From Liolophura sinensis (taxonomy: Eukaryota > Mollusca > Polyplacophora > Chitonida > Chitonidae), in contig NC_088295.1 of NCBI RefSeq assembly GCF_032854445.1, forward strand, positions 74,120,028-74,184,027: a stretch of DNA of 64,000 nucleotides. Direction: 5' to 3'. Below are positions 1 to 12,970 of this stretch, one piece after another. Under the pieces are notes generated by a model. The model ran no database searches and was not told the origin of the DNA. It worked only from the letters and a program-made list of their open reading frames with translations. Made by a program: the position numbers and the translations under genes. Position 1 is the first letter of the stretch. Each line of letters opens with the position of its first letter.

Positions 1-650
1 TTTTTGTGTTTGCATACCAAGCAACCACGGGATTTTAACACAAAGACCGATTGGGAGAAAGGCTTCACTAAGCAACCGTCCAACGTTTTCATGAAGGAAT
101 TGAAAACAGAGAAACGAGAGGTGGGTTTGAACTTCTGGTCTGTATAAAAGTTTTTTGTCACCATGCAGTGCAACTTGCATTTGTATATTGCATTTTGCGG
201 GCGGGATTCACGCTCATCCTTGATGAGTGTCCCTTTAAATACATAAACTTATACTTTGCTATTGTAACGTACTTGCACACACAGGACTTTCCATTCCAGA
301 GCAGAAAACGGTTGAATACAGCGGAGCTGTTCAGATTGCAGTAAACACAGTTTTTCAGTTGTAACGCAGGAGTGCATTTGTGGACAAACACATATTAAGA
401 TAAAAGCACCTCTTTGTTAAAAATTCACTGGTCACCACTCATTAGTCAGTCTGTTCTCTGCATCTTTGGACATACTAAAATATTTACGACACATTGTGCT
501 GCAGATGATAGCCAAAACGATTAAAGAAGTCATGTAACGTTTCTGCAGTACTGTTTATACATAAGAGAGGCCAGTCACACGTGACTTAAACATCAACGTG
601 CATATACGTATGTTACATTTTACTAGTCATTACTAAAGTACTAGCATAAT
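1..650. other. Intergenic, nothing recognised
   Basis: AT-rich sequence without a supportable gene. Short open frames on both strands (the longest is 77 codons on the minus strand) show no known domain. A TATAAAAG string occurs near 144 but no gene follows it. Confidence 0.6.
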
Positions 651-658
651 AGTGTTAT

Positions 659-795
659 GTTTATTTATTTATTTATTTATGTATTTTATTTATCTATTTG
701 ATTGGTGTTTTACGGCGTACTCAAGAATACTTCTCTTATACGACGGCGGCCACCGTTATGGTGGGAGGAAACTGGGCAGAGCCTGGGGGAATAAT
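659..795 (-). mobile_element. SINE fragment (3' part with TAAA tail)
   Basis: On the minus strand this reads as a SINE 3' region: a block around 700-791 containing CGCCGTCGTATAAG and GAGTACGCCGTAAAACACC, followed by a (TAAA)n tail at about 659-690. From memory, the same block (CCACCATAA, GGCCGCCGTCGTATAAG, GTAAAACACCAATCAAATAAA) is abundant in mollusc and other lophotrochozoan genomes and belongs to SINE families there. The tRNA-related head is not evident here, so the copy looks 5'-truncated. An open frame of 60 codons across it is not a gene. It abuts the start of the 54-bp tandem array. Confidence 0.72.
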
Positions 796-879
796 TGTGT
801 TACAATACTGAAAACTACGATATCTGGTACTTAAGTGCCACTACAGGCATAAAAACAGAAAGTCGTTAATACAACACTA

Positions 880-2060
880 TCATAGGTATATTATACTACC
901 AAGAAATATGCTATATGTCGTTACTAAAGTACTGTTATGAGTATGTTATACTACCAAGAAGTACGCTAAACTCGTTACTAAAGTACTGTTATGAGTATGT
1001 TATACTACCAAGAAGTACGCTAAAGCCGTTACTAAAGTACTATTATGAGTATGTTTAACTACCAAGAAGTACGCTAAAGTCGTTACTAAAGTACTATTAT
1101 GTGTTATACTATCAAGAAGTACGCTAAAGTCGTTACTAGAGTACTACTATGAGTATATTGAACTACCAAGAAGTACGCTAAAGTCGTTACTAAAGTACTA
1201 TTATGTGTTATACTACCAAGAAGAACGCTAAAGTCGTTACTAGAGTACTATTATGAGTATGTTGAACTACCAAGAAGTATGTGAATGTTGTCACTAAAGC
1301 ACTAATATGAGTATGTTATACTACCAAGAAGTACGCTAAAGTCGCTTCTAAAGTACTATTATGTGTTATACTACCAAGAAGAACGCTAAAGTCGTTACTA
1401 GAGTACTATTATGAGTATATTGAACTACCAAGAAGTACGCTAAAGTCGTTACTAAAGTACTATTATGAGTATGTTATACTACCAAGAAGTACGCTAAAGT
1501 CGTTACTAAAGCACTATTATGTGTTATACTACCAAGAAGAACGCTAAAGTCGTTACTAGAGTACTATTATGAGTATATTGAACTACCAAGAAGTACGCTA
1601 AAGTCGTTACTAGAGTACTATTATGATTATGTTGAACTACCAAGAAGTATGTGAATGTTGTTACTAAAGTACTAGTATGAGTATATTGAGCTACCAAGAA
1701 GTACGCTAAAATCATTACTAAAGTACTATTATGAGTATGTTATACTACCAAGAAGTACGCTAAAGTCATTACTAAAGTACCATTATGAGCATGTTTAACT
1801 ACCAAGAAGTATGTGAATGTTGTTACTAAAGTACTAGTATGAGTATATTGAACTACCAAGAAGTACGCTAAAATCATTACTAAAGTACCATTATGAGCAT
1901 GTTTAACTACCAAGAAGTACGCTAAAGTCGTTACTAAAGTACTATTATGATTATGTTGAACTACCAAGAAGTACGCAAGAGTCTAAAGTACTTCAAGCAC
2001 TATTATATATGTATGTTATACTACCAAGAATTATTCTAACGTCTTTAATAAAGTATATGT
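880..2060. repeat. 54-bp tandem repeat array (about 22 copies)
   Basis: About 22 tandem copies of a 54-bp unit, recognised by recurring ACTACCAAGAAGTACGCTAA followed by AGTCGTTACTAAAGTACTAT. Some copies are about 49 bp because TATGAGTATGTTATAC is replaced by TATGTGTTATAC. Copies carry shared variants (AAGAACGC versus AAGTACGC, CTAGAGTAC versus CTAAAGTAC, TATGTGAATGTTGT), so the array has a higher-order pattern. Degenerate copies continue on the right to about 2270. Because 54 is a multiple of three, the minus strand shows open frames with an 18-residue repeat (TLVTTLAYFLVV core). These are a by-product of the repeat and not genes. Confidence 0.93.
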
Positions 2061-2270
2061 TTAAGTATGTTATAATATCAAGAACTGGGCTAAAGTTGTT
2101 ACTAAAGTACTATTTTAAGTATGCTATATTAGGGTGCACTACGCTATAGTCTTTACTTACTCTCTTTTCTGTGCATGTTAAAATGAGAAGAACTGTGTTA
2201 ATGTCGTTAATAAAGTACTATTGTAGGTGCATTTAAGAATTATTCCTAGTTCGTTACTAAAGTACCATAG

Positions 2271-5001
2271 CAGTTACATTATAATACAAGGAGTTATGCA
2301 GATTTATTGCTATAGTACATGTAGGTATGATTTCATCATGATGTTGAAGCCACCTGACGGTCAAGAGATCATGCAAGTGTTCATCAGGCCCTGCTCGACT
2401 TGGGGATAGACAACGAGTCTCCATGACTGAAACACGGCATTTGCCGAACTGTGGGACATAAAAGTGCCACAGCTGAGGATGAGCTGAACTAACACAAGGG
2501 AACGGTAGCTTAATTCGACACGCAACTGTCATGCGGATTAACGATTTTCTACATGACGTCATAGTAGAACTTAACGATCAAAGACCGCTCGAATAACACC
2601 TGCCAACAGCCGGAGTTACATAACAGTGGTCGTCCAGTTTGACTTGATGGTTTCAATGACGATGCTGAAGAGCTGGGTCATTGCTACTTATCTTCTACCA
2701 GCTACAAAGTCAATGGTTGCCTTCATCGCCTGCTGAATGCTGTTCTCAGCTGGTTAAGTGCTTAGACACATCTTCGAGTAGTTTGGCTTTGATGCTTGGT
2801 GGCCACTTTAGATTCTTCTGGGCGGAGAAGCTGGTTCAAGGTTCAAAGACGCATAACAAACACCAAGTTATTTTCAGATGAGGAGGAGGCTTGGAGGTCT
2901 TGCACTTAAGAAATGACAATTTGTAATCAAACTCATTCTAACCATTTCATCAAAGTAAAAGTTCAGCGTTTCTCAAAGTTTAACGCTATATGTACCAGTA
3001 CGTTTTGTTTGGGCAGAAATGACGAGCTTTTACAACGTCTTTAAATATTTTTGAACGGATCGCATAAATTTTATTGGTATATTAGACTGTTATTGTTGTT
3101 TGCGCATGTAAACTTATTTTGCCATTTACCGTGAATATTTAAAGTATATTTTTATTGATATCAGAACACCCTTGAGTTCATTTTTTCACTCATTTTTCGA
3201 TTTTGATTCTTTTGTTTTGGTCCGGTATATAGATTCAAATGTAAGGTCTATACATATTTAAAGCTGTAGTTTCTGTTCATGGCGTAACACGAGCAAACAA
3301 GTTCACTACAATACACACAATACGGAAGTCTGTGGTTAAGTATCACTCACACAGTGAAAAACATTTTTGTTTGGAAACCACTGAACAAAATGATGATGGG
3401 TTTGTAGTATTCCTATGTCTGTATAATATTGACTGTAGGAGTGTAGTAGAGTGAGCAAGGTCAGTCATGCGGCTTCATCTGTAAACATCTGTTGCCGTGC
3501 ATTGGAATGCTCATGAACTTTATATTAACAAATGTATTATCTGCAGAGTAGCCAATGCATTACTGAAATCAAGACGGCTGTTTTCAAGCAAAATTTTAAT
3601 GGCTCTCTTGAATGATGGAGAGAGATTTTGGACAGCCAACATCAACATCTGTGAAGTCGATATCCCTCTTTGTCTTTCAGATTGGAGTAAAATCTGTCAA
3701 AGATCAAAAGACAAGAAGACAAGCGAAGAGAAGCAGGGACAAAAGCTCAGTGTGAAAAGTTTATCCGCATTACACACCCCTGACTAGCTCTCTTGCGCTA
3801 GAGATAGAAATGGTATGGACATAAAAATGTCGGAAATAGAGAGGCTATATATCAATTTTATGGCCATCAAGTCCTCTACAGCTGTCTTGCCAGTGCCAGA
3901 GCACGAAAGGCCTCTGCGGGTTAGGCAGTTCTGCTGGTGGCATACCCTCACTAAGAATACGAGCCACCAAGGTGAAAGAAATACACATTGAAGAAAACAC
4001 TGTTATCCAGTATAGTGAAAGCATAGTAATACACAGAGTTAAGTACCTGCTACAGCTGAGAGACTGAAGTAGCGTGATGTACCATACTACGCGATACTGT
4101 ACTAAGGTAGGGATGTCAGTTAGCGAATTGTTCCTACGGTATGTATAACAACATACGGGTGATTCTGCTGGTCCAGAAACTTCAATAACATCTATACCGG
4201 TCGGGAGACAAGCCTTTACCATGTATGTCTTCAACGATTAGAGAGAATTTTAACATGAACGTCTGGTAAACTGACGAGTAAATTGACCAGGACTGATTGC
4301 TCATATATTTGAAGATGAATGCTATGGTTCCCATTCTTGGATAAGTCCCCGTTGATAATATAGATCTTTTGGATGCAAAGGAGAAAATATAAGTTGGTTT
4401 CATACACGTACGTGCAAAGGAGTTTTTCAGTTTCCTTGTGCCAAAGGTACTTAGGAGAGTTCAGGGCTTTTTGACCGTTAAAGCGACAAGTCCCCAAGAA
4501 TATTTAAAGAACGCCACAAAATTTATAGTTTATTTACACGAAAAGACAATAACTTTTTCAGAGAGTTTGAGTGAGATATTCCAATTTTGCGTTTCAATTT
4601 TAAAGCCTTAAAAAAAAACAAGTCTTTTGAATTCGGAATGAATAAAAAAGCTAAAAAAATAGTTCCAATTGAAGAGGTATAATGAAGTTTAGTTTTCCCA
4701 AGGAAGCGGTTGCGTTTTTCTCTCATCGATTAAATGCATGCGATAAGTAAAAATCACAGTCAACATATCGGATACTTGACTGCGTAGAGTAAGAACTCTA
4801 TCAAATCACACTGATCGTTCAGAAAAATATTTCTAGCCACGGGTAACCAAGCACTCTCATGGGTTTTGAGAAAGATATAAAAAATGGTCTGGGAAAGGAG
4901 AAGATTCTGAATTCTGGCTAAATCGTCTACTGAAAAAGCGACGGAGGCGGTCTTTTCATTACCGTGTAACGTCTCTGGGAGTTACTTTCAAACATGTGCG
5001 A
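2271..5001. other. Intergenic, nothing recognised
   Basis: No supportable gene. The largest open frame, 129 codons on the minus strand at 3845-4234, has no domain, signal peptide or compositional bias that I can recognise. I see no RNA gene. Confidence 0.55.
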
Positions 5002-5035
5002 AGTGCAACGTTAAACACCAAGCACTCACTCACTC
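5002..5035 (+). mobile_element. SINE-like 3' tail fragment
   Basis: The segment reads CAACGTTAAACACCAAGC followed by three CACT repeats. From memory, GACGTTAAACACCAA plus a (CACT)n tail is the 3' end of a SINE common in lophotrochozoan genomes. It shares the GTWAAACACCAA core with the SINE at 659-795 but has a different simple tail. No body is recognisable upstream, so this is a short remnant. Confidence 0.5.
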
Positions 5036-5428
5036 AAACATGTGCGTACCGGGCTAAAAATTGTTTACATTTTCCTTCATTGATATTATTTACGCTGCTA
5101 TGAGAACAATAAAATATGTAATATTTCCGCGAGTTGAGTCATAAATCCTTCAGGGTTATGCTACAATTAAGGGTAAATTATTGATTAAACAATGTATACT
5201 GTAACAAAGCATTCGTGCCGATACAGAGCAACTCTGTCAACCTACCTGTCAACCTACAGATGAACATCTAAGCTTGCCTGGGAGCGCTTCGCTTGATCAT
5301 GACGAGGTAAATCTGAGATACATTTTATATTATTATCAATATAATCGTTTCACCTAAATGCTTTTCTACTCTATAAATCATTTCATTTTCGGGCATTTTT
5401 TGTTTAATTTTTTCATATACGGAAAAAC

Positions 5429-5430
<2 letters not shown>

Positions 5431-5506
<76 letters not shown>

Positions 5507-5538
5507 AATTCCTATATATATATATATATATATATATA
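5431..5538. repeat. TA microsatellite interrupted by GGAATTCC palindrome
   Basis: Two pure AT/TA tracts (5431-5503 and 5513-5538) flank GGAATTCC at 5505-5512, itself a perfect palindrome. The whole 108 bp can therefore fold on itself or extrude as a cruciform. Confidence 0.95.
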
Positions 5539-8500
5539 ATGATTAAAAACACAGGTTGATTTGAAAAAAGTACGTGGGTATACAATAAAATTAATTCCCC
5601 AAAAAAACGTGAGATATATCAAGACTATGAAACCAAATAATTTTACCAAAATTATTCAAGATTTTTGAATGAAGGTGTACTGAAACAGCACATGTTCATT
5701 TTGATGATTTAAGAAGAAGAAGAAGATACCCACTTATAAAACAGATCGTCGTGGTATAACTGAAATAGTATTAGAATAAAAGATTAATCACCACAAAAAT
5801 AAATTAGTCATTTAACTGAAATATTAAACGCTTCTTCGTTTTGCTTATCCCTAATGGGTTTATTGCCGATTTTCTTTGGAATAAATTCCAGATGCTGCGA
5901 GGCATAACTTTGTGAAAAGCGATTATGTTGATATTACTAATCTTTATAAGGATACGATTTTAATTACACCGACTAATTAATTAAATGCTGGCGTCGATGA
6001 TAAAACATATACACCGCATCCCTTTTTGTCCTGTTAAATGTTGAAACATGTTCTGGCTAAAGTTAATGGACAAAGTTTTGTGAATCAAAACTTTACCGGA
6101 CCAAAATCTAAAACATATTATTAAATCATTTAAACTTGTATTAGGCTTAAAAGTGATTTAACACTTTTCTACATTTTACTTTCAAAAGACACACTGTAAT
6201 GACACGATAAAATTTAAGCTAATAAAGACAGAAAAGGTAATTGAAATTGTTTATAATTGATTTAGGTGATGTCAGAAATGAGTGTTTGAGAAAACTACAT
6301 CGCTTCAGAGCTCTCAGCCACCTGGCTTTTGAAAGAGAAGATCACGGTGGTTTCTATAACGAGAGTTGTATCTTCTAGTCCGTTAACGGATTCAACTAGG
6401 GACAACGACTCTCGCCCGTAGCAAAGCATTAATTCTGTTCTCGTAATTCTACTCTGGGATTGAACAAGGCCCTCGTCAAGGTGTGCTGATTACTGAGGGA
6501 ATTACAGCAGTTGCGTGAGATTACTGCTGTGTATTATTTTGTCCTATTGCCCGTTAACACCGGCATTGATTATTTTGTAATGGAGATAACGGGCATATAT
6601 ATATTCATGTATGATAATTCGACGTATTACGCCAGCGGAGGCTGTACATGAAGGATATGATCCGCTTAACGATATAAATATCTATAGGTACATAACTGCA
6701 ATAATTAAATTAGAGAGAATGGTTCTATTAAAAGTGGCGCGTGCATATACACATGTTGATAATTTACCGGCAATTAATATATTTAAATATTTAAAAGAGA
6801 ATACTAATTTCTTTCAATCATCGTAAGCTTATAGAATTGTTTTAGACAATGTACTGTTGTACTTATGGTAATTTTATTGACAACTTGCGTTACTATAAAA
6901 TAATTGTCCGATGGGTAGGGAAAGCATGGAGATATTAGTCCGAGTGAGAATCTAATCAATCCATTTTTTTCTTGTCCTTTTTTCTGTTGAGGAAAAAAAT
7001 CACAAAATATTTTGTGACAAGCATTGCCATTTTACTTGCCAAACTTGTCAACATCTAGTGAGTTATGCATCCTTTAAAAGCGCTGCAGAGAAGATGTAAA
7101 TGGGCTTGTCGGTTTTGACCAGGCTAGTATTTATCGACAAATCGGGGAACTGGAGATTCCCTGTTCTCGATGGAGGATATCCAGGCTGAAATGGGCCAGA
7201 GGCCACTTCGCTTTCCAAGGATTACGTCATCCAGTCGATAAGCCAAGCTATTCCAGAAACTGTCAGGAGAAGAGAATTTCAAATTTATGGCCGTTTACTC
7301 TAACTGTACTAAGAGAAGATTCCTGGTCAAGGTAGAGGCACCATGTCATTAAAACGGGTGTAACCAATCTAATCGCCACGGGACTGTATGGCCACCAAGC
7401 GATTCCAGCATGGACCTTATCGAGAAGGTTGTGCGTAACCAACACACAGGCGCCATTCTTCAAGTTGACAGTCTCGCCCCATCATGAAATCGTGTCTACA
7501 TCAACGCTGCCTACATAATCATAGGCCTACATCTTATGTACAATGTATTCTGCACGTGCTACTAGAATCACACAATTTGCGATTTTACAATCCAAAAACA
7601 AAGCTGTTAAACTATTTTTTTCCCGAATGATGGCTAAAGTGGTAGCTACAAAATATTCTGTTCTATACAGCATGATCATTCTGTTCTTCCAACAATTTGT
7701 TTTTCAGAACGTGCTACAGTATTGGCCACCTGACATTATAGTCTGCTGCAATGACCTAGTGTTATCTAAAATCAATCAGAAACCATAACGTTATGCAAAT
7801 ATTAATAGATTAGGTTTTAGAGTATATAGTCGGTTCATCGGGGCCCAACTCAAAACATACGAAATAAGATAAGAGAGAAATCAAGATTTCTGCTATAAAA
7901 TACCCTTATGCGTAGATACAGAGTATCAGTGGAATGAAGCAATTATATTTCTCTGAGTGGAGAAAGACTTAATGTGAAGATAAGATTGTGAGTAATATTT
8001 TCACAACGTGTTCAAAGATGGGCATAAATAAATCTAAAACCAATTTAAAACCAAAGGCCTTCAGTATTTTTAAAACTTGGCTATTCGAGAGAAAAGTTAT
8101 TTGTGATATATAAATTAAATTTTGCTGGAATTTGATTTGCTGTTTGATTTGCCTAATGTGTCATTCGTTTTTCCAAATATAATACCTTTCCTCAATAATA
8201 AATCAAGGTTTTGGGCGGGACACGTTGGTAAATATTTTCCACATGAATTATCCACTGAAATACCGCCCCCTGGTGGCAGCATATATAAGTACTCTAGAAC
8301 CCTAGTGAATTGTGGGTCATGAACCAACACTTGGAATTGAAGCCACCTGGTCCAATGCATATATATTTTTTCTTTTTTAATTCATTTGTACATTATACCC
8401 CGATAATTCCTTCATATTTAGGTCCAAAGTTATCATCTGAGAAGAGGGGACATTTCAAAAATATAGCCCAATTTTACGAATATACATTATTAAATACTCT

Positions 8501-11500
8501 GAGTGTATTGGATATAAATGAAGTTGGTTTACTTCCTGTGCCAATTTTATGGTAACAGAAACTTGTTTTTTGTTAAACAATAGTCAATAATAATAATAAT
8601 CCATTATTAAACGTAACAGAAGAAAAAAAGTTTCAGTTGCTCGAGTGGCATTTCTACAAATGCGCCTTATACAACATCAACATTTTGGTACATATAGCAC
8701 TTCACGCTTTCTTTAAAGAGAGATTTTTATCAGCTATGATAAGTCTATCCATAGCACATGATTTCATATTTAATTTTATTTCAAAATAATTTGTGATGTA
8801 AAAACAAAAATGTTAAGTTATATCTGAAAAAACACAATGTTACAAAATCTTTAGTTTTAACCCCTGCTTAATTAGCTTGGCAAATTTTATGAAAATCCAT
8901 TAATAGAATAATTTATATATAAAATATATGTGAATGTATTAAAATTTAGGCACTTACCTTCATCTTGCATACGGTAAGTTTAAGTTTCACGTCAATAATG
9001 CCGCTGTTGCCGGTATCGTTCGTACTAAAGAATAGTTGTCACTGAATATCTCAAGATCTAAACTCAAATGCGTATCTCATTCAATTAAAGCCATCATTAA
9101 GAGTTGCCAGATGAGCAGCCCGACAGTCATAGTCTATAGTATTCCCCACAGAGAGTAAATAGAAAATTTTATTGCTTTACAGAAACATTAAGATGGCAAT
9201 CGCGGCCCATTAGGTTACATAACCCACCTATTATAGCCTATAAAACTGTATTGCCCACTGAGAATGGGGAGATGAAGCGAACCGTCAAGAGAACAAAGCT
9301 AGGGTGAGAAGCAAAGTTCACGCAGCTGCGGGAAATGTTTCGTTCTAGAATTCCTCAGATATTATCCAATCTTGATGCGCTTGGGAAAGGTAAAGCAAGC
9401 AAACTATTTTTTCAACTTTGTCAAACAGGTTGCTTTATTTTAAGACTTGTGCATGCATCAATCGCATAAATCAATAAACACGATTTCAAGAGCAGCAATC
9501 TACGGAAAGTTTAAAAAAGTGACAGTCGAAGCTACTCACGTGGTCTCGGGATTTTGTCCAATCCAGTATCGTCCCTCATAATTCTTATTCATAACTTTAT
9601 CTTGTTTGTCAGTTTGTCGTCTAATAAGGATGATACATGGTATAACTAAGCGTTTTGACTTTGGTGTGGATAACTCTGTATGACTTTTGAGGCCATGTCT
9701 CGCATTTCCCATCAATTAACAAACTAAAAAATAGACCCACACATGACAATGCTAGTGGCTGTGTGTGAAGAAGATAGAATAAGCGAACAATCACCCAGTT
9801 CGGAGGCTTGACTTGCACGAGGTAGAACATAAACATTTTGTTGGACGGTACATAAAAGCTACATGCATTCAGGAGCTCACCCTTAATTACTCCTTCAATG
9901 AGTTTTATGGTTTGAATTGGGCGCCAGGATTGGCTCGGCTGTACCACGTGACCTTTCAAATTGGGGAATTACGATTACTTGTGGGACAGTGTACGGAGTA
10001 AATCATCCGTCTATGTTTTAATGCTTTGCCGCGGGGAAAGGAATACTGAGGGGACCGCCATTTAAAAAACAGCATCGTTTAGCCGGGGTGTCTTTGTTAG
10101 ACTGCTAAGTGTGAACCTGGCCAGTTTTTCTTGCTCACTTCCAGTGGATTTCCACCTTAATTCTGTCCCGTACGGGTCTAGGGTACGGCTGGGTGTGACG
10201 GTGGTCTGTAATAGAAGACACAGACGGAGCCCTCCACTTTCTACTACCTCTTGTTCTAAAACCACGATGACCTGTGCTTAAGTGTTAAGTACAGCCGATT
10301 CTAATGTTATCCTCTAATCGCCATGTATCGATCTCGATAAACAGGCTGCTGTTTTAGTCTCGTGTTTGTCTTGACGGGATCACGGTGGAAATTGGCTGTT
10401 CCAATCAGAGATCCCAATCAGTTTGTGATGTGATTACGTCTACCTCTCTGCCCACACTGGACGGCTTCAGGGTATGGCAGGCTTTAATTTCCACCCTTGT
10501 CGTGGTAGCATGCCTACCCCATGGCCGATTAAAATACAAATTAGACCGGTCATTCCATGTTCTACACCTAAATGCAGAGAGGAAGGGATTACTAAAAGGC
10601 GGATCGGGATAATGAGCGGGCTACGAGGCCGAAATGGAGCGACATATCGATCTGAAGATACATCGACCTGCATCCGAAATCGGCCTGGATCCATGGAGGA
10701 CAGGGCTGCGACCACTTCATTGGAAGATTGAGGATAAATCTAAGTGAAGGGCAAAGTAATATGGCCGATCACTAGCCCGTGCACGGCCCCACGTACCCGG
10801 TAAGTGAACTTTTACCAATGGAATCATGCCTTCCATGTCATGTGTTGTGTTGTTTCGGGCCTCGGGTGTGTTTGGCTTGACTAGGCCGCACAGTCCATGC
10901 CAGGGACTGTCGCATACATTACCCTCCCAAAGCCACGCATATGTAAGTCACCATCATACGTCTGCAAATGGCCATGATAAATTTGGTATATGATGTGAAT
11001 CTTTTATTTGTTGCATATTATGTTATCTGTATGTGACTTAGTTTTCTGTTTAATGCGTTCCCCAGTTTAAATAAATTTATGTAAACACATGCCCACCATT
11101 CATTTTAAGATAAATCATGCATAGCACACTCACTCAGTAAACGTATATGAGGATTATGTCAGTATTTTTGTACTGATTGGGTGCCTACGTAAGCCAATCG
11201 TCGTTCCAGAACGTGGAGCATGGTTAATTTAAATACCAACCGGACACATGGGTAAAAACAATTCTTGATTGAGTGAGTATAAGTTTACCTGCCAGTAGTT
11301 CACGCCATTTGGAATGTTCCCGAAAAAAAACATATAGGTGGTAAAGTCCAGCCTTCTTCTTGTATGCCAATAGATACGCTTTGTAAGACTGTGAGAGGTT
11401 TATCATAGAGTTTGGTTCAAGGGGCCCCGAATTATCAGACATGATGATGTCATTTTATTGTAAGGAAAACACAAGTCTTTTGACTCGAGAAAGGAGAAGC

Positions 11501-12918
11501 TATAGAGCATTATTCATACTGGCTTCGTTTGTTATAACACACATAACGGTCTGATGTTGTTATTTTTTTATTTCCATGGTCATTAAAACATAACAATATT
11601 CTCTTAAGGCAAAGTACATCTCAACAAAACATAAGAACACACTATAATCCGAAAGAAAAAATGCGTATGGGATATCGTATTAACGGTGGAGACAAATGGA
11701 TCATTTGTCCGCCATTTTGTCTATGGGGGCGCCACCAAGCGGCTGATGATTATTACAACACAACATTCGTGACGAAATTGCGAAGTGCTTTTGCTCATTT
11801 CGGAGCCAATATACCTCACCGTTCCATTAAGGTAAAAAAAAATACGCTTTAGAAAAAAAGCAGATTTTAGGTTCATCTGGAAAAGACGAAAGCTATTATT
11901 TCTCAGTTGTATGTCGTCCAAAATTTTATCCCAAATTTAAGTTACCAGTATCCTATATCAGATCAAACGTATATTGTGTTTTATTTCACACTATGACTAC
12001 TGTACATGGGACCTCGATACAAGTGACATACGTGTTGACGTGCAAGCTCAACCTGTCTTTCAAAATCGCTTGCAGAATACATGACGTCCTGTCTTTGAAA
12101 ATACATAAATCAGAACGTGTTGAAAATCTACGTCCACAGGTTGACTTGCAGTGCTCTCTTGTTTACATACCGGACATGTGTAAAGATGCGTTCTTTTCTT
12201 AGTGAAAATGTAGAACGTCCTGTAACCGTTCCAAATCACCCTGACCTCTCGTTTACATGAGAATAATGAATGGCCAGAAAATCTTAAAGGTTCGCTGGTG
12301 TGATCTGGCGAAGCTCATGCCACTCACCGAGCCTATTATATTTACCCTAGAGGTTTCTTCAGTGCCATAACCTAAACACTTGTATTTTCAGTTTCACTTC
12401 AGTGCAAAATTGTCCAACTTTTCACGTTTTTGATGACTTTCCCGTAGGCAGAAATGATGTGTGGATTTGTGTTGAATAAATAGATGTATTACGATAACAG
12501 AGAACCCAATTATACACCATAATTTATTTTCTAAAAATTACCACGCAGAACATCTAAATTTTGTGTAAAATTTGCCTTACTCAAACATGCTAACAGAATC
12601 GCTATTTTTATAGCGGCTTTAGCGAAATATTTGTTATGGCAATTTATTTATTATGCCGTTCTAAATATTACATGCTTAAATTGGATTGTTTTACATAGTT
12701 TCACAAAATAATAGTGCATAGTACACATGTGTATACATGCATTTCTTTTTATTCAGGATGTGAGGTAAAATAAAATAATTACATACATCATGTTGTTTAA
12801 TTGTATAAATTATTCCAAAAAAAAATTAATTGCCCTTAAATAACAAAATGAAATTGCGATCGCATGAACGAAAGTTAGCAAGCGACCATTGGTTTAATAC
12901 ACTAATTTATTGCTAAAA
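5539..12918. other. Intergenic, AT-rich, nothing recognised
   Basis: AT-rich sequence with no supportable gene. The longest open frames (81 to 112 codons) show no recognisable motif. Minor simple repeats are present, an AAG run near 5711 and an AAT run near 8587. Slightly GC-richer sequence at 10.0-10.9 kb holds overlapping short frames on both strands, with no homology I can name. Confidence 0.5.
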
Positions 12919-12970
12919 AATATGTGTACAACTACAATATGTGTAAAACTAAAATATGTGTAAAACTGCA
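12919..12970. repeat. Short 17-bp tandem repeat, three copies
   Basis: Three imperfect head-to-tail copies of a unit like AATATGTGTAAAACTAA. It is a minor minisatellite with no other content. Confidence 0.7.

Noticed and set aside
1524-1967. Minus-strand repeat proteins with an 18-residue period
   Set aside because: They arise from the 54-bp array, whose unit is a multiple of three; 49-bp variants break the frame.
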